From contig CANJXC010000008.1 of NCBI GenBank assembly GCA_947478845.1, positions 1 through 64,000 on the forward strand: a stretch of DNA of 64,000 nucleotides. The letters are read 5' to 3'. The position numbers and the translations under genes were made by a program. How positions within the stretch are numbered: the first letter of the stretch is position 1; the number at the start of each line of letters is the position of its first letter. The stretch is from Spirochaetales bacterium. Lineage in GTDB: Bacteria > Spirochaetota > Spirochaetia > JABEVK01. The notes under the pieces were generated by a model. It searched no databases and was not told the origin of the DNA. It saw only the letters and a program-made list of their open reading frames with translations. This document shows positions 41,488 to 50,891 of this stretch, piece by piece.

Positions 41488-42210
41488 TTGCGTATCCTTT
41501 TGACCAATGACGACGGCATTGACGCCGCCGGCCTGGCGGCTCTCGAGTCCGCATTGAGTCCGACCCACGAAGTGTGGGTTTGTGCGCCCGACTCCGAACG
41601 ATCTGGCACCAGCCATGCTGTCCACCTGCAGGGGCCCCTGCGTGTCCACAAAGAAGGGCCCCGCCGGTTCGCTTGTTCGGGCACACCCGCTGACTGTGTC
41701 TTTGTTGCTCTGCGGGGAGATTTCATCCCAAGTATCGACGTGGTGCTCTCTGGCATCAACCATGGTCCAAACTTGGGGACCGACACAGTGTATTCGGGAA
41801 CTTGCGCCGCGGCGAGGCAGGCTGCTTTGGCCGGCCGCAAGGCCTTGGCTGTATCGCTCAACTATCCGCGTCCTTTCGCGTTCGAACCCGGAGCGGCTTG
41901 GGTTGCCTCCCGTTGGGAGGCGCTGGTAGCCGCCTGCGCTCCGGGCCATTTTGTCAATATCAATCTCCCCGCGGCTCCCGTGTACCCCCTCATCGCAGTT
42001 GGTGCCAAACTTTCGGTGCGGCGCTACTTTGACAAGGTAGTCCCCTTTACCGATCCCCAAGGGGAGCTCTATTGCTTTGTCGACGGCTTACTCCTTGATG
42101 ACGAGATTCCGCAAGACAGCGACTGGGGCGTGGTGCTTCGGGGCCAAGTGGCCCTGTCTTTGCTGCCGGCACAGCCGGTTGCAGCCCTCTGGTCCGGTGG
42201 GGCCTTATGA
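41488..42210 (+). CDS. surE: 5'-nucleotidase SurE
   Basis: A 240-aa metal-dependent phosphatase of nucleoside monophosphates. The metal site is ILLTNDDGIDAAGLAAL, and SGINHGPNLGTDTVYSGT is the family signature. TTG 41488 is preceded by a G-rich ribosome site (GGAGGGGG). It overlaps the TPR gene by 4 bp (ATGA). Confidence 0.95.
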   Translation: MRILLTNDDGIDAAGLAALESALSPTHEVWVCAPDSERSGTSHAVHLQGPLRVHKEGPRRFACSGTPADCVFVALRGDFIPSIDVVLSGINHGPNLGTDTVYSGTCAAARQAALAGRKALAVSLNYPRPFAFEPGAAWVASRWEALVAACAPGHFVNINLPAAPVYPLIAVGAKLSVRRYFDKVVPFTDPQGELYCFVDGLLLDDEIPQDSDWGVVLRGQVALSLLPAQPVAALWSGGAL

Positions 42211-42884
42211 AACCTAGCCTCGACGAAGGGGTTCGGCTTTTTGGCCAGGGACAGTACGGTCAGGCTCTGTTCTTTCTGGAGGAACTCGACCCGCTTGATG
42301 TGCCCGACGCGGCCTACTACCAAGCTTTGTCGTACTCCCGTCTCGGCCGCACCGACCAAGCATTGTCGGCTCTGGAGCTGTTGATCTCTCAAGGAACAAA
42401 CTTTCTCAAGCTTCTCCAGGTCAAAATGATCCGGGGCTTCCTCCTGACCACCGAGCGTCGCTACCCGGAGGCAGAATCGGCCCTCCGCGATATGCTTGAA
42501 GAAGGGGTGGAGTCGGTACAGGTTTTTTCAAACTACGGCTATGTCCTTTGGGCCTTGGGCCGGGGGAAAGAAGGAATCGCGTGGCTCAACAGGGCACTTG
42601 CCCTTGATCCGGAGAACGCCAACGCCCTGAACTCGATGGGTTACATCCTGGCAGAAGAGGGTGTGCTCCTCGAAAAAGCCCTCGCGTATTGTCGGAAGGC
42701 CTTGTCCATCCAAAAAGACTTTCCTCCCTACTTGGATTCTTTGGGCTGGGTTTATTACCGCATGGGTCAGCTCAAGATGGCGGCCCTCTACCTGCAAAAG
42801 GCTTCTGATGCGCAACCAGAAAACGTCGACTACCGTGTGCATCTGGCGGAAGTGGAGCGGGCGCTAGGGGTTAAACTCAAATGA
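42207..42884 (+). CDS. TPR-repeat protein
   Basis: A 225-aa protein of about six tetratricopeptide repeats, for example AYYQALSYSRLGRTDQALSA, GYVLWALGRGKEGIAWLNRA and LDSLGWVYYRMGQLKMAALY. No signal peptide. It overlaps surE and the next gene by ATGA, so all are coupled. It is probably a protein-interaction scaffold. Confidence 0.88.
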   Translation: MKPSLDEGVRLFGQGQYGQALFFLEELDPLDVPDAAYYQALSYSRLGRTDQALSALELLISQGTNFLKLLQVKMIRGFLLTTERRYPEAESALRDMLEEGVESVQVFSNYGYVLWALGRGKEGIAWLNRALALDPENANALNSMGYILAEEGVLLEKALAYCRKALSIQKDFPPYLDSLGWVYYRMGQLKMAALYLQKASDAQPENVDYRVHLAEVERALGVKLK

Positions 42885-44899
42885 AACTTGGACTACTGAG
42901 CTTGCTCTTGCTTGTACCGCTGGGAATGGCCGCACAAACCAAGAACCTTGATTACGATCAGGTGAGATCCGACGAAGCGGTGCGCGAGGGTGTGGTTGCC
43001 TTTCACAATGGTCAGTATTCGCGCGCCCTTTTGGCGTTCGAGAAAGCCTTGGTGGCCAAACCTGAATCGGTAGTCGCGCGTACTTGGCTCGGGGAGGCCC
43101 TTTATTCATCAGGTTTGGTCGAGCAGGCTCTCAACGAGTGGAACCACGTGTTGCGCAGTGGTGTCAAGAACGACATCCTGACCTCCTGGGTCGAAGTGCT
43201 TTCCGCACGCCGCTCGCTCGACAGAGAGACACAGACTCCTGAACGCTACATTCCCCTTTATGAGCTTTCGGGTAAAGCAAAAGACGCCCAGGGACGCACG
43301 CTGTTCCTGCGGCCCAGTGCTATACGTACCCTTCCCGACGGAGGCTACCTAGTGGCAGGATTTGGAAGCGGCAACGTGGTCCAGATGGATTCGGGTGGCA
43401 ACCTAGTCAAGCGGTTTACTGTTGGGGTTGCAGGCCTTCGGGCTCCCTTTGACATCCTGACCTGGGGTGATCATTACTATGTCAGCGAGTTTCTCACCGA
43501 CCAGATCAGTATTCTCGACAAAACCGGCCTTCGCACCAAAACATTCGGGAGCAAGGGTCGTGCCGAGGGCAAGTTTCTCGGCCCGCAATTTCTGGCCTCC
43601 GATGGAGCTTCCCTTTTTGTAAGCGACTGGGGCAATTCTCGTGTGCAGAAGTTCGACAGTGAGGGGAACTTTCTCCTGAGTTTCGGTCTGCCGGTGGTCG
43701 GCTTTGACGGACTCAAGAATCCGACGGGACTGGCGGCCAGCGAAAGTACGATTTATGTTGCCGACAAAGCTTGGAAGGCGGTGCTGGCTTTCGACATGAA
43801 CGGGAACTGGCTGGCTACCTACGCCAAGGGCAGACTGACCGCACCAGAGAGCCTTCAACTCCTTCACGATGGCCGGCTTCTGGTGAGCGATCATTCAAAA
43901 ATCTGGTTCTTGGACCCCGCCACCGATACCTTGTCGCCGTTCGATCCGGAATGGAACCAAGGACTACTGGTGACTTCTGCGGCTATTGATGCCAACAATA
44001 ACCTGGTGATTTCTGACTTCGACGACAACAAGATCAGGGTTCTTGCCGAGGGCCAAACCATCTACAGCGGTATGGTGGTGCGAATCCAGCGCCTGGGGAC
44101 CGAAAACTATCCCGATGTGCGGGTCGATTTTACCGTCGAAGACCGATGGGGCCGACCGGTGACGGGTCTCAAGGCCACGAACTTCGTGCTTTCCGAAAGT
44201 GGGAAAAAGCTTGTGGCTCCCACTCTCAGTTTTCAAGGCTACCGCAGCCAAGAGACCGAGGCCGCGCTCGTGATCGACCGAGACCCCTCCATGGCCCGCG
44301 AGGAAGCTGGAATCCGTGAGGCAACCGGGTATTTTACACAAGCGTGGAGCGACCGAGGGGGCATCTGGTTGTACTCAGCCGGCACCAACCCACTGCCACA
44401 GAACCAGAGGTTGTCCGGGATCAGTGAAAACCAAAATGCGGCGGTGAATCCAGCCACACTGACTCAGTCGGGACAATTTGATCTTGCCGTCCGTCAGGCA
44501 GCCTCGTCGATGATCCCTTCGCTCAAGAGGCGCACGGTGGTTTACATCACGGGTGGCACGGTTCCCCGCGCCGGTTTTTCCCGCTACAACCTGACAGAGA
44601 CGGCGGCCTTTCTGCGCAACAATGGCATACAGTTCGACGTGGTTTCGGTCAACGATGCCCCGCTGGCTCAGGAACTCCAGTACTTAATGGACACAACCGG
44701 GGGCAAAGCGTGGTCGGTTAAGAAAGACCTCAGGCCCTTCGAAGGCGCCCTAGTCAACCGGGTTTCGGGGCTGTACAGCCTCACCTACAAGTCGATTACA
44801 CCATCTGAAGCAGGAACCCGTAGTATTCCCGTGACTCTCGAAGTGCAGAATTTTAAGCAGAGTGGCCGCGACGAGTTGAACTACTACGCCCCCCAGTAG
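42881..44899 (+). CDS. secreted TPR - NHL-repeat - vWA-like protein
   Basis: A 672-aa exported protein with a signal peptide (MKLGLLSLLLLVPLGMAAQ). Order: a short TPR (AFHNGQYSRALLAFEKALVA), six NHL-type beta-propeller repeats at ~130-400 (FVSDWGNSRVQKFDSEGNF, IYVADKAWKAVLAFDMNGN), then a von Willebrand A-like domain. Its metal site reads VIDRDPSMA; the usual DxSxS has become DxDxS, so metal binding is uncertain. It is the last gene of the operon and stops 5 bp before the convergent gene. Probably an extracellular adhesion or sensing protein. Confidence 0.83.
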   Translation: MKLGLLSLLLLVPLGMAAQTKNLDYDQVRSDEAVREGVVAFHNGQYSRALLAFEKALVAKPESVVARTWLGEALYSSGLVEQALNEWNHVLRSGVKNDILTSWVEVLSARRSLDRETQTPERYIPLYELSGKAKDAQGRTLFLRPSAIRTLPDGGYLVAGFGSGNVVQMDSGGNLVKRFTVGVAGLRAPFDILTWGDHYYVSEFLTDQISILDKTGLRTKTFGSKGRAEGKFLGPQFLASDGASLFVSDWGNSRVQKFDSEGNFLLSFGLPVVGFDGLKNPTGLAASESTIYVADKAWKAVLAFDMNGNWLATYAKGRLTAPESLQLLHDGRLLVSDHSKIWFLDPATDTLSPFDPEWNQGLLVTSAAIDANNNLVISDFDDNKIRVLAEGQTIYSGMVVRIQRLGTENYPDVRVDFTVEDRWGRPVTGLKATNFVLSESGKKLVAPTLSFQGYRSQETEAALVIDRDPSMAREEAGIREATGYFTQAWSDRGGIWLYSAGTNPLPQNQRLSGISENQNAAVNPATLTQSGQFDLAVRQAASSMIPSLKRRTVVYITGGTVPRAGFSRYNLTETAAFLRNNGIQFDVVSVNDAPLAQELQYLMDTTGGKAWSVKKDLRPFEGALVNRVSGLYSLTYKSITPSEAGTRSIPVTLEVQNFKQSGRDELNYYAPQ

Positions 44900-44904
44900 G
44901 TACT

Positions 44905-45729
44905 CTACTGCCCGGAAATCGAGGCCAGCTTCCAGGTGTCGCCGGAGCGGACAAAGGTGAAGGTCTGCTCGGGTTTCCAGAAGGTGAAAAGATCGGCCAA
45001 TTCCGCAGGAGCCTCGGGCTGTGCCTGCACCTGCAACTTCAAAGAGCCGGCTTCGGTGCCAGCGCTCAGCTTCACGGAGGACGTGACATACAGCTCTTCG
45101 GGGGAGGCCAAATCCAGCGGGTGGTCGGCAAAGAACGCTTCGATAGCTGGAGCAAGGTCAGCGGTAGCCAGTCCGTTGGCAGGCTGAGCGACCTCTGGCT
45201 GAAGGTCAGCGGCCGAAGGGTCGGCGAGCGGCATAGCTGCTGCCGTCTCATTGGGAATGATCAGAGTGTCGGCAAGCACGGATCGGATGGTTTCGGCGTT
45301 GGAAGACAAAAACCCGCGCAGAAGCTTGTTCCAAGCGAGTTTGACAATTTTCTCCCCCTGCATGTTCTGTTCCCTCACCACATTGGCATCGGGAATGGTG
45401 GGCTGAGTTTGAGGAGCCTCGGATGCAGCCGCAGAGGTGTTTGAATCCTGAGTTTCGCCGTTGACCGTGGGAGCCTGCACGGTTACAAAAACCGGAGTCA
45501 CTCCGGCTACGTAAGCAGGGAAGAGCTTGAGAGCTTGGGCCTTGAACTCGTCACCCCGTTCCTTTTGGCCCAAATCGGTGAACTTCTGGCCAGCCAGCCA
45601 ATAGGCGTCAGCCATCTCAAACCGGCGCTGGGCATAGAGTTGGTCGATGACGGTCTGTGCCGGCAAGGAGGCCGACGCAACGACCAAGAGAATTACCACC
45701 GCAACAAGGGATCCACGGGTTAGGTTCAC
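44905..45729 (-). CDS. secreted protein with C-terminal NTF2/SnoaL-like region
   Basis: A 274-aa exported protein. GTG 45729, five bases after AAAGGAG, gives a signal peptide (GSLVAVVILLVVASASLPAQ). A helical, TPR-like start (YAQRRFEMADAYWLAGQKF) is followed by a Thr/Ser/Pro-rich linker and a C-terminal beta region ending FTFVRSGDTWKLASISGQ, which resembles NTF2-like folds. No catalytic motif is seen. Confidence 0.65.
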   Translation of the reverse strand: MNLTRGSLVAVVILLVVASASLPAQTVIDQLYAQRRFEMADAYWLAGQKFTDLGQKERGDEFKAQALKLFPAYVAGVTPVFVTVQAPTVNGETQDSNTSAAASEAPQTQPTIPDANVVREQNMQGEKIVKLAWNKLLRGFLSSNAETIRSVLADTLIIPNETAAAMPLADPSAADLQPEVAQPANGLATADLAPAIEAFFADHPLDLASPEELYVTSSVKLSAGTEAGSLKLQVQAQPEAPAELADLFTFWKPEQTFTFVRSGDTWKLASISGQ

Positions 45730-45748
45730 AGGAACTCCTTTCAGTGTT

Positions 45749-45777
45749 AGTATACCCCCAACATCTTCCCGCGACAA
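45749..45777 (-). promoter_or_regulatory. promoter of the 45.7-kb minus-strand gene
   Basis: Minus strand: TTGTCG (45777-45772), a 17-bp spacer and TATACT (45754-45749), about 20 bp before the GTG start and its AAAGGAG site. Confidence 0.6.
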
Positions 45778-45781
45778 TGCC

Positions 45782-46597
45782 ATGAAATCCTACCGCCACA
45801 GTGCCCAAGAACGATACACAAACCTAGCCCTTTCGCTCCTCTTTGTCGGAGTTTCAGTGTCCCTCGCGGTGTTTTCAGGAAGCTTTTGGATTCCACTGGG
45901 GCTATTAGGCATGGTGGGCACAGCCCTGGTGAGTTTGGTGTTTGCGAACCGTTTTTTCGACTCGCACGAGCTTGTCCAATGGGATCCCGAAGGCCCGGCT
46001 CTCATCTGCAGTGTACGGGGGCAAGTCAGGCGCGTGGAGCTCGCCAACGTGAGTTCCGTCCGGGTCGTCCCCTGTGCTTTGAAGACAACGCTGGTCGTCG
46101 AAACGTCGAAACTCGTTCTCAGTCACAAACTCATTTGCTTTGAAGATTTGCTCGAACAGGTGCGTCAGGCGCGTCCCGACTTGTTTCCTGCTCCTGGCGA
46201 CACCCTCAGGCTGCGATCGACACTCGTGGGAATCGTGTCTCTGCTTCTGTTTTCGGCTGGGACGGCCCTCACCGGGACGCTTCTCGATGGATGGTTACCT
46301 TGGCTGGGACCTCTATTTTACACGGTTGCCCTCGTACCCCTAGTCCGCATCGTGTTCTTTTATCCCCTCGAATATCGCATCTGTCGAGGTAAAGTGATCG
46401 TCCGTTACCCTGGCCGATGCAAAACCCTGACCACAGGTAAGCTCAAGAAAGTCCACCAGGAAACCTATGCCTCCGCCGGTTCGGTGTTCTTTGTGCTGAG
46501 GTTAGAGTTTGTGGGTCATCACGTTGTGCTCGATGAAGGCTACCTCCGCGATTCGCTTCGCCCGAGAGCCGATTGGTTGGGCGTCGCTCTGAATTGA
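45782..46597 (+). CDS. membrane protein with PH-like domain
   Basis: A 271-aa protein with two pairs of membrane helices: LALSLLFVGVSVSLAVFSG with FWIPLGLLGMVGTALVSLVF, and STLVGIVSLLLFSAGTALTG with WLGPLFYTVALVPLVRIVF. The beta-rich segments between them (GPALICSVRGQVRRVELANV; IVRYPGRCKTLTTGKLKKV) look like bacterial PH domains. ATG 45782 lacks a ribosome site. The function is unknown. Confidence 0.65.
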   Translation: MKSYRHSAQERYTNLALSLLFVGVSVSLAVFSGSFWIPLGLLGMVGTALVSLVFANRFFDSHELVQWDPEGPALICSVRGQVRRVELANVSSVRVVPCALKTTLVVETSKLVLSHKLICFEDLLEQVRQARPDLFPAPGDTLRLRSTLVGIVSLLLFSAGTALTGTLLDGWLPWLGPLFYTVALVPLVRIVFFYPLEYRICRGKVIVRYPGRCKTLTTGKLKKVHQETYASAGSVFFVLRLEFVGHHVVLDEGYLRDSLRPRADWLGVALN

Positions 46598-46622
46598 CTT
46601 TTGACCCCCGGTTGGCCATATT
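46594..46622 (+). promoter_or_regulatory. promoter of clpS (leaderless)
   Basis: TTGACT (46594-46599), a 17-bp spacer and CATATT (46617-46622). The predicted +1 is the A of ATG 46629, with no ribosome site. Confidence 0.6.
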
Positions 46623-46628
46623 GATCGC

Positions 46629-46940
46629 ATGGCAAACCAGGCCTCTGACGACACAGGACTGCTGGAAAAAACAAAGGACAAAGTAGCCGAACCTCCGAGG
46701 TACTCCTGCGTTATTTACAACGACAACTTTACCACCAGGGAGTTCGTAGTTTATGTGCTCGTCAAAATCTTTCTGTTGCAGGAGAAGGACGCCATGAAGA
46801 AAATGATGGATGTTCATCGCAACGGGAAGGGGCGGGTGGGCAATTATAGCTACGACATTGCCAGCACGAAAGCCAACCAAACCGTCAAGCTCGCCCAAGA
46901 CAACGATTATCCGCTCAAATGCACCGTGGAGCCCCTATGA
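46629..46940 (+). CDS. clpS: ATP-dependent Clp protease adaptor ClpS
   Basis: A 103-aa N-degron recognin that delivers proteins with bulky N-terminal residues to ClpAP. The core is VIYNDNFTTREFVVYVL, where the Asn-Asp pair lines the binding pocket, then DAMKKMMDVHRNGKGRVG. The ~20-residue N-terminal extension that enters the ClpA channel is present. The stop overlaps clpA by 4 bp (ATGA). Confidence 0.95.
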   Translation: MANQASDDTGLLEKTKDKVAEPPRYSCVIYNDNFTTREFVVYVLVKIFLLQEKDAMKKMMDVHRNGKGRVGNYSYDIASTKANQTVKLAQDNDYPLKCTVEPL

Positions 46941-49207
46941 AAATTTCCCATGAATTGCAAGCTGTGTTCAATCTAGCCTTCGAGGAGGCCAAGTCGAGGC
47001 GCAGTGAATACCTAACCCCGGAGCATCTGTTGCTGTGCAGCCTTCAGTTTGATTCCCAGGTGAAACTCATCGAGGCCTGCGGGGGTGAAGTCAAGGTCAT
47101 CCGCGATCTTCTCGATGCCTACCTCTCCAAGGAAACTCCCGCAGCGAAAGAAGGGGATCCGACACAATCGCTGGGTTTCCAAACGGTTGTCGAGCGGGCC
47201 ATCATGCACACGGTGTCGGCACAAAAAGACGACGTGGAAACCGGCGATGTGCTGGTGAGCATCCTAGACGAAAAGGATAGCTATGCAGCGTATGCCTTGC
47301 GAACCGCAGGAATCGACCGCTTGGGGTTGACCCGTTACCTGAGCCATGGTGAGGAAGATGAAATTGAGGAATTGCTGGCCCGCGAGGAGAAGTCCGGGGA
47401 GCCGGGCGAGGACGACGAAGCCTCTGCCAAGGGCGAGAGCAAGAAGAAAAAAACCTTCCTCGAGCAGTTCACAACCAACCTCACCGATTTAGCACGAAAA
47501 GGGGAGCTCGAGCCACTCATTGGTCGGGCAGATATTCTGGAAAGAACGATTCAGGTGCTCTGCCGCCGTTTGAAAAACAACCCCATCCATGTGGGTGAGC
47601 CGGGTGTAGGAAAAACGGCAATTACCGAGGGGTTGGCACAGCGCATTGTCGCCGAGCAAGTTCCTCCCGCGCTGCGCGGTTACAGCGTATACAGTCTCGA
47701 CATGGGCAATCTCATTGCCGGAACGCGCTACCGCGGCGACTTCGAGGAGCGCCTGAAGAAGGTGATCAGCGAACTGCAGGCCCTTCCCAAGGTCATCTTG
47801 TTTATTGACGAGATTCATACCATCGTGGGGGCTGGTGCCGTTTCAGGGGGCTCCATGGACGCGAGCAACCTCCTCAAACCGGCACTTTCCTCGGGCAAGC
47901 TCAAGTGCATCGGTTCCACAACCTTTGACGAATACCGCAAGTATTTTGATAAGGACCGCGCCCTCAGCCGCCGCTTTCAAAAAATCGACGTTCTGGAGCC
48001 GACAACCGACGAGGCCTACCTAATTCTGCAGGGGCTCAAGCCCAAGTACGAGGAGTTCCACAAGGTCACCTACAGCGATGAAGCCTTGAAGAGCGCGGTC
48101 GATCTTAGTCACCAGTTCATCACAGAACGCCATCTGCCCGACAAAGCCATCGACGTCATTGACGAAGCTGGGGCCTGGGTGGCCAACTTCCTCTACCCCG
48201 AGCGTGATTCCGAAATGGGCAAGCCAGTTACACCTATCGAGATCGAGAAAGTGCTGGCAAGAATTGCCCGCATTCCTGAAAAGACGGTAACAACCAACGA
48301 GAAAGACAAGCTCGGGGGACTAGCCGAGCGGTTGCGCACAGTCATTTTTGGTCAGGACGAGGCTGTGGCCGAAGTTACTGCCGCTATTAAACGCTCAAGA
48401 GCCGGGTTCAAGAAACCCGGTAAACCGGTGGCAAGTTTTCTGTTTGTCGGCCCCACTGGAGTGGGAAAGACTGAATTGGCACGTAGCCTGGCCAACGAGC
48501 TCGGACTCACCGTTCACCGTTTTGACATGAGCGAGTACCAAGAGAAGCACACCGTCAGTCGGTTAATCGGTTCGCCTCCCGGCTACGTGGGCTACGACGA
48601 GGGTGGTCAACTTACCGACGCCATCCGCAAAACTCCCCATTCGGTGGTACTGCTCGATGAGATTGAAAAGGCCCACCCCGACATCTTCAATATCCTTTTG
48701 CAAATCATGGATTACGCAACACTCACCGACAATCAAGGTCGCAAGGCCGACTTCCGCAATGTGATTCTGATCATGACCAGCAATGCCGGGGCCCGCGAGG
48801 TTGGCAAGAGCATGATTGGCTTCGAAAGCAAGGTGGTTCCGGGCACCGAAGTGTTGCGGGCTGTGGAAAAGGCGTTCTCGCCTGAGTTCCGCAACCGCCT
48901 CGACAAGGTGGTCGTTTTCCACCGCTTGGCCCAGAATATCATTGAAAACATTGTCAGCAAGGAGATTGATGAGTTCCGCAAGTTGTTGGAAGACAAGAAG
49001 ATCAGTGTGGAAGTCACCCCTGCTGCTCTCACCTGGCTGGCTGAAAAAGGGTATTCTGAGGAATATGGTGCACGTAACATCGCCCGGACTATCGAAGAGC
49101 ACGTAAAAGCCTGGTTTGTCGACTCGGTGCTTTTTGGCGAGCTGGAGAACGGAGGCAAGGCTGTCCTCGAGGTTGAGGCCGATGAGCTCAAGGTAAAGGT
49201 TGGCTGA
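46937..49207 (+). CDS. clpA: ATP-dependent Clp protease ATP-binding subunit ClpA
   Basis: A 756-aa AAA+ unfoldase. Order: N-domain ([20 protein letters not shown]) that docks ClpS, D1 with Walker [11 protein letters not shown] and Walker [12 protein letters not shown], and D2 with Walker [11 protein letters not shown] and sensor/Walker [14 protein letters not shown]. There is no long middle domain, so it is ClpA, not ClpB/ClpC. clpP is not in the window. It lies between clpS and aat, overlapping both. Confidence 0.96.
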   Translation: MKISHELQAVFNLAFEEAKSRRSEYLTPEHLLLCSLQFDSQVKLIEACGGEVKVIRDLLDAYLSKETPAAKEGDPTQSLGFQTVVERAIMHTVSAQKDDVETGDVLVSILDEKDSYAAYALRTAGIDRLGLTRYLSHGEEDEIEELLAREEKSGEPGEDDEASAKGESKKKKTFLEQFTTNLTDLARKGELEPLIGRADILERTIQVLCRRLKNNPIHVGEPGVGKTAITEGLAQRIVAEQVPPALRGYSVYSLDMGNLIAGTRYRGDFEERLKKVISELQALPKVILFIDEIHTIVGAGAVSGGSMDASNLLKPALSSGKLKCIGSTTFDEYRKYFDKDRALSRRFQKIDVLEPTTDEAYLILQGLKPKYEEFHKVTYSDEALKSAVDLSHQFITERHLPDKAIDVIDEAGAWVANFLYPERDSEMGKPVTPIEIEKVLARIARIPEKTVTTNEKDKLGGLAERLRTVIFGQDEAVAEVTAAIKRSRAGFKKPGKPVASFLFVGPTGVGKTELARSLANELGLTVHRFDMSEYQEKHTVSRLIGSPPGYVGYDEGGQLTDAIRKTPHSVVLLDEIEKAHPDIFNILLQIMDYATLTDNQGRKADFRNVILIMTSNAGAREVGKSMIGFESKVVPGTEVLRAVEKAFSPEFRNRLDKVVVFHRLAQNIIENIVSKEIDEFRKLLEDKKISVEVTPAALTWLAEKGYSEEYGARNIARTIEEHVKAWFVDSVLFGELENGGKAVLEVEADELKVKVG

Positions 49208-49934
49208 AGAGTTCCCCCGGCTTGAATGGGACCAGGAGTTCGTTTTTCCTGACCCTGCGACCGCCGATGAAGAGGGCTTGGTGGGAGCCGGTGGCAATTT
49301 GTCGCCGGGAATGTTGCTATCCGCCTACCGGCAAGGTCTTTTTCCTTGGTTTACCCGACGTGGCCATCCCTATTGGTTCAGCCCCGACCCCCGGTTTGTG
49401 CTTGAACCCGAGCACCTGCACCTGAGCGAAAGCCTTCGCAAGATTCTTAAAAAAAAGGTCTTCCGGGTGAGCTTTGACAACGCCTTTGAGCACGTGATGC
49501 AAGGCTGCTCCTCCACTGCTCGACGTGGGCAGGGTGGAACTTGGATTTCCAAGGATTATTTCTCGGCCTATGGCGAACTGCACCAGTTGGGATTTGCCCA
49601 TAGCGTCGAGGTGTGGGCCGGTTCATCCGCGACAGAACCGTCGGGTGAAACGCTTGTGGGCGGTCTTTATGGAGTTCATTTAGGAAAGGTCTTCTGCGGG
49701 GAAAGCATGTTTTCGCGGGTCGCCAACGCCTCGAAAGTGGGTTTTGCCACGCTCATCCCTTGGCTAGCGCGCGAGTTTGGCGTTCGGCTTGTCGACTGTC
49801 AGCAAAAGACCGACTACCTAGGCAGCTTCGGTGCTCATGAAGTTCCGCGCGAAAACTTTTTGAGACAGCTCAAAACTCTGGTCGAAGTACCAGGCCCACG
49901 TGCCAAGTGGAGCGCACCAACAATACTGGACTAG
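49200..49934 (+). CDS. aat: leucyl/phenylalanyl-tRNA--protein transferase
   Basis: A 244-aa enzyme that adds Leu or Phe from tRNA to proteins with N-terminal Arg or Lys, which makes them ClpS substrates. Family motifs are GLVGAGGNLSPGMLLSAYRQ, GLFPWF, WFSPDPRFVL, TWISKDYFSAYGELHQLGFA and GKVFCGESMFS. TTG 49200 overlaps clpA by 8 bp. It completes the clpS-clpA-aat operon. Confidence 0.95.
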   Translation: MAEEFPRLEWDQEFVFPDPATADEEGLVGAGGNLSPGMLLSAYRQGLFPWFTRRGHPYWFSPDPRFVLEPEHLHLSESLRKILKKKVFRVSFDNAFEHVMQGCSSTARRGQGGTWISKDYFSAYGELHQLGFAHSVEVWAGSSATEPSGETLVGGLYGVHLGKVFCGESMFSRVANASKVGFATLIPWLAREFGVRLVDCQQKTDYLGSFGAHEVPRENFLRQLKTLVEVPGPRAKWSAPTILD

Positions 49935-50131
49935 GACACGAACGAGGACAGGACGCAGTCGGGTCACGCCGCAACAGGCGCGCTATCGTTGAGCCCGGCC
50001 CGCCGTAGCGAGGACGTGAGACGGCAAGAGCTGCCCGGAAGTGAGTACCGGAGCGTGGCCGTAGCCACGTGAGGACACGAACGAGGACAGGGCGCAGCCG
50101 GGTCACGCCGCAACAGGCGCGCCGGGCTCAA
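49933..50131. repeat. paired 51-bp direct repeat with inverted outer arms
   Basis: AGGACACGAACGAGGACAGG begins two copies, 49933-49983 and 50072-50122, 49 of 51 bases identical (period 139). TTGAGCCCGGC (49989-49999) is inverted at 50121-50131. The element fills the gap between convergent aat and motB. It may fold into a large hairpin in either transcript. Confidence 0.9.
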
Positions 50132-50132
50132 C

Positions 50133-50891
50133 CTACATCTGAGACTTGTCCCACAACAAGAGTACGTCTACACGACGATTGAAGGCCTGACCCTCGGGGG
50201 TGCTGTTTGTCGCAACGGGGCGGGTGCTGCCATAGCCTGCCACCCCAGATTTTGCCTCTGGGTAACCATAACTCAGAAAAAGATTGAGAACGCTCAAGGC
50301 CCTTTCGGTGCTTAATTGCCACTCTTTGGCAAACTTGTCGCCCTCGAGCACCGTGCCGTCCGTGTGCCCTTCCACTCGAATGGCATTAGGCAACGATTTG
50401 ATGCCATCAGCAACTTTCCCTAGGAAGGGCACGGCCTCGGGATGAACCTCCGGGCTCCCTGGTTCAAAGAAGGTGTCGCTGAAGAGGGTGATTTTGATGC
50501 CTTCTTGCACTTCGGTGACCTTGTACTGGTTTTGGGGCATGATGTTTTTCATGCGGTATTCGAGCTGAGTCATCAGTGCGTTGCGTTTTTCCCGCAGGGT
50601 TGTTGAAGGGTCGGTTTGCTGGCGACCTTGCAACATCTCGCCTGAAGTGCCCACCGAGTTGCTGGCTTCAAACACGAAGCCCATATTGGCACCCTGAAAT
50701 ACCGTCTGAAAGGTCTGGGCGAGGTCTTCGAACTTCTTCGGGTCGCGGGGACTCAGCGCGTACAAAACGATGAAGAACAACATGAGCAAAGTGATCATGT
50801 CGGCATAGGTCAGAAGCCAGCGTTCTGCATTTTCGTGTTCTTCGTCTCCGCCCTTTTTTTTCTTGGAGCCAGGTGATTTTTGGGCTGCCAT
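50133..50891 (-). CDS. motB: flagellar motor protein MotB
   Basis: A 252-aa stator protein. A Lys-rich N terminus (KKKKGGDEEHENAERW) is followed by a membrane helix with the essential proton-accepting Asp in LLTYADMITLLMLFFIVLYA, a plug/linker, and a C-terminal OmpA-like peptidoglycan-binding domain (IRVEGHTDGTV, STERALSVLNLFL, FNRRVDVLLLW). motA lies directly upstream with no spacer. Confidence 0.95.
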   Translation of the reverse strand: MAAQKSPGSKKKKGGDEEHENAERWLLTYADMITLLMLFFIVLYALSPRDPKKFEDLAQTFQTVFQGANMGFVFEASNSVGTSGEMLQGRQQTDPSTTLREKRNALMTQLEYRMKNIMPQNQYKVTEVQEGIKITLFSDTFFEPGSPEVHPEAVPFLGKVADGIKSLPNAIRVEGHTDGTVLEGDKFAKEWQLSTERALSVLNLFLSYGYPEAKSGVAGYGSTRPVATNSTPEGQAFNRRVDVLLLWDKSQM

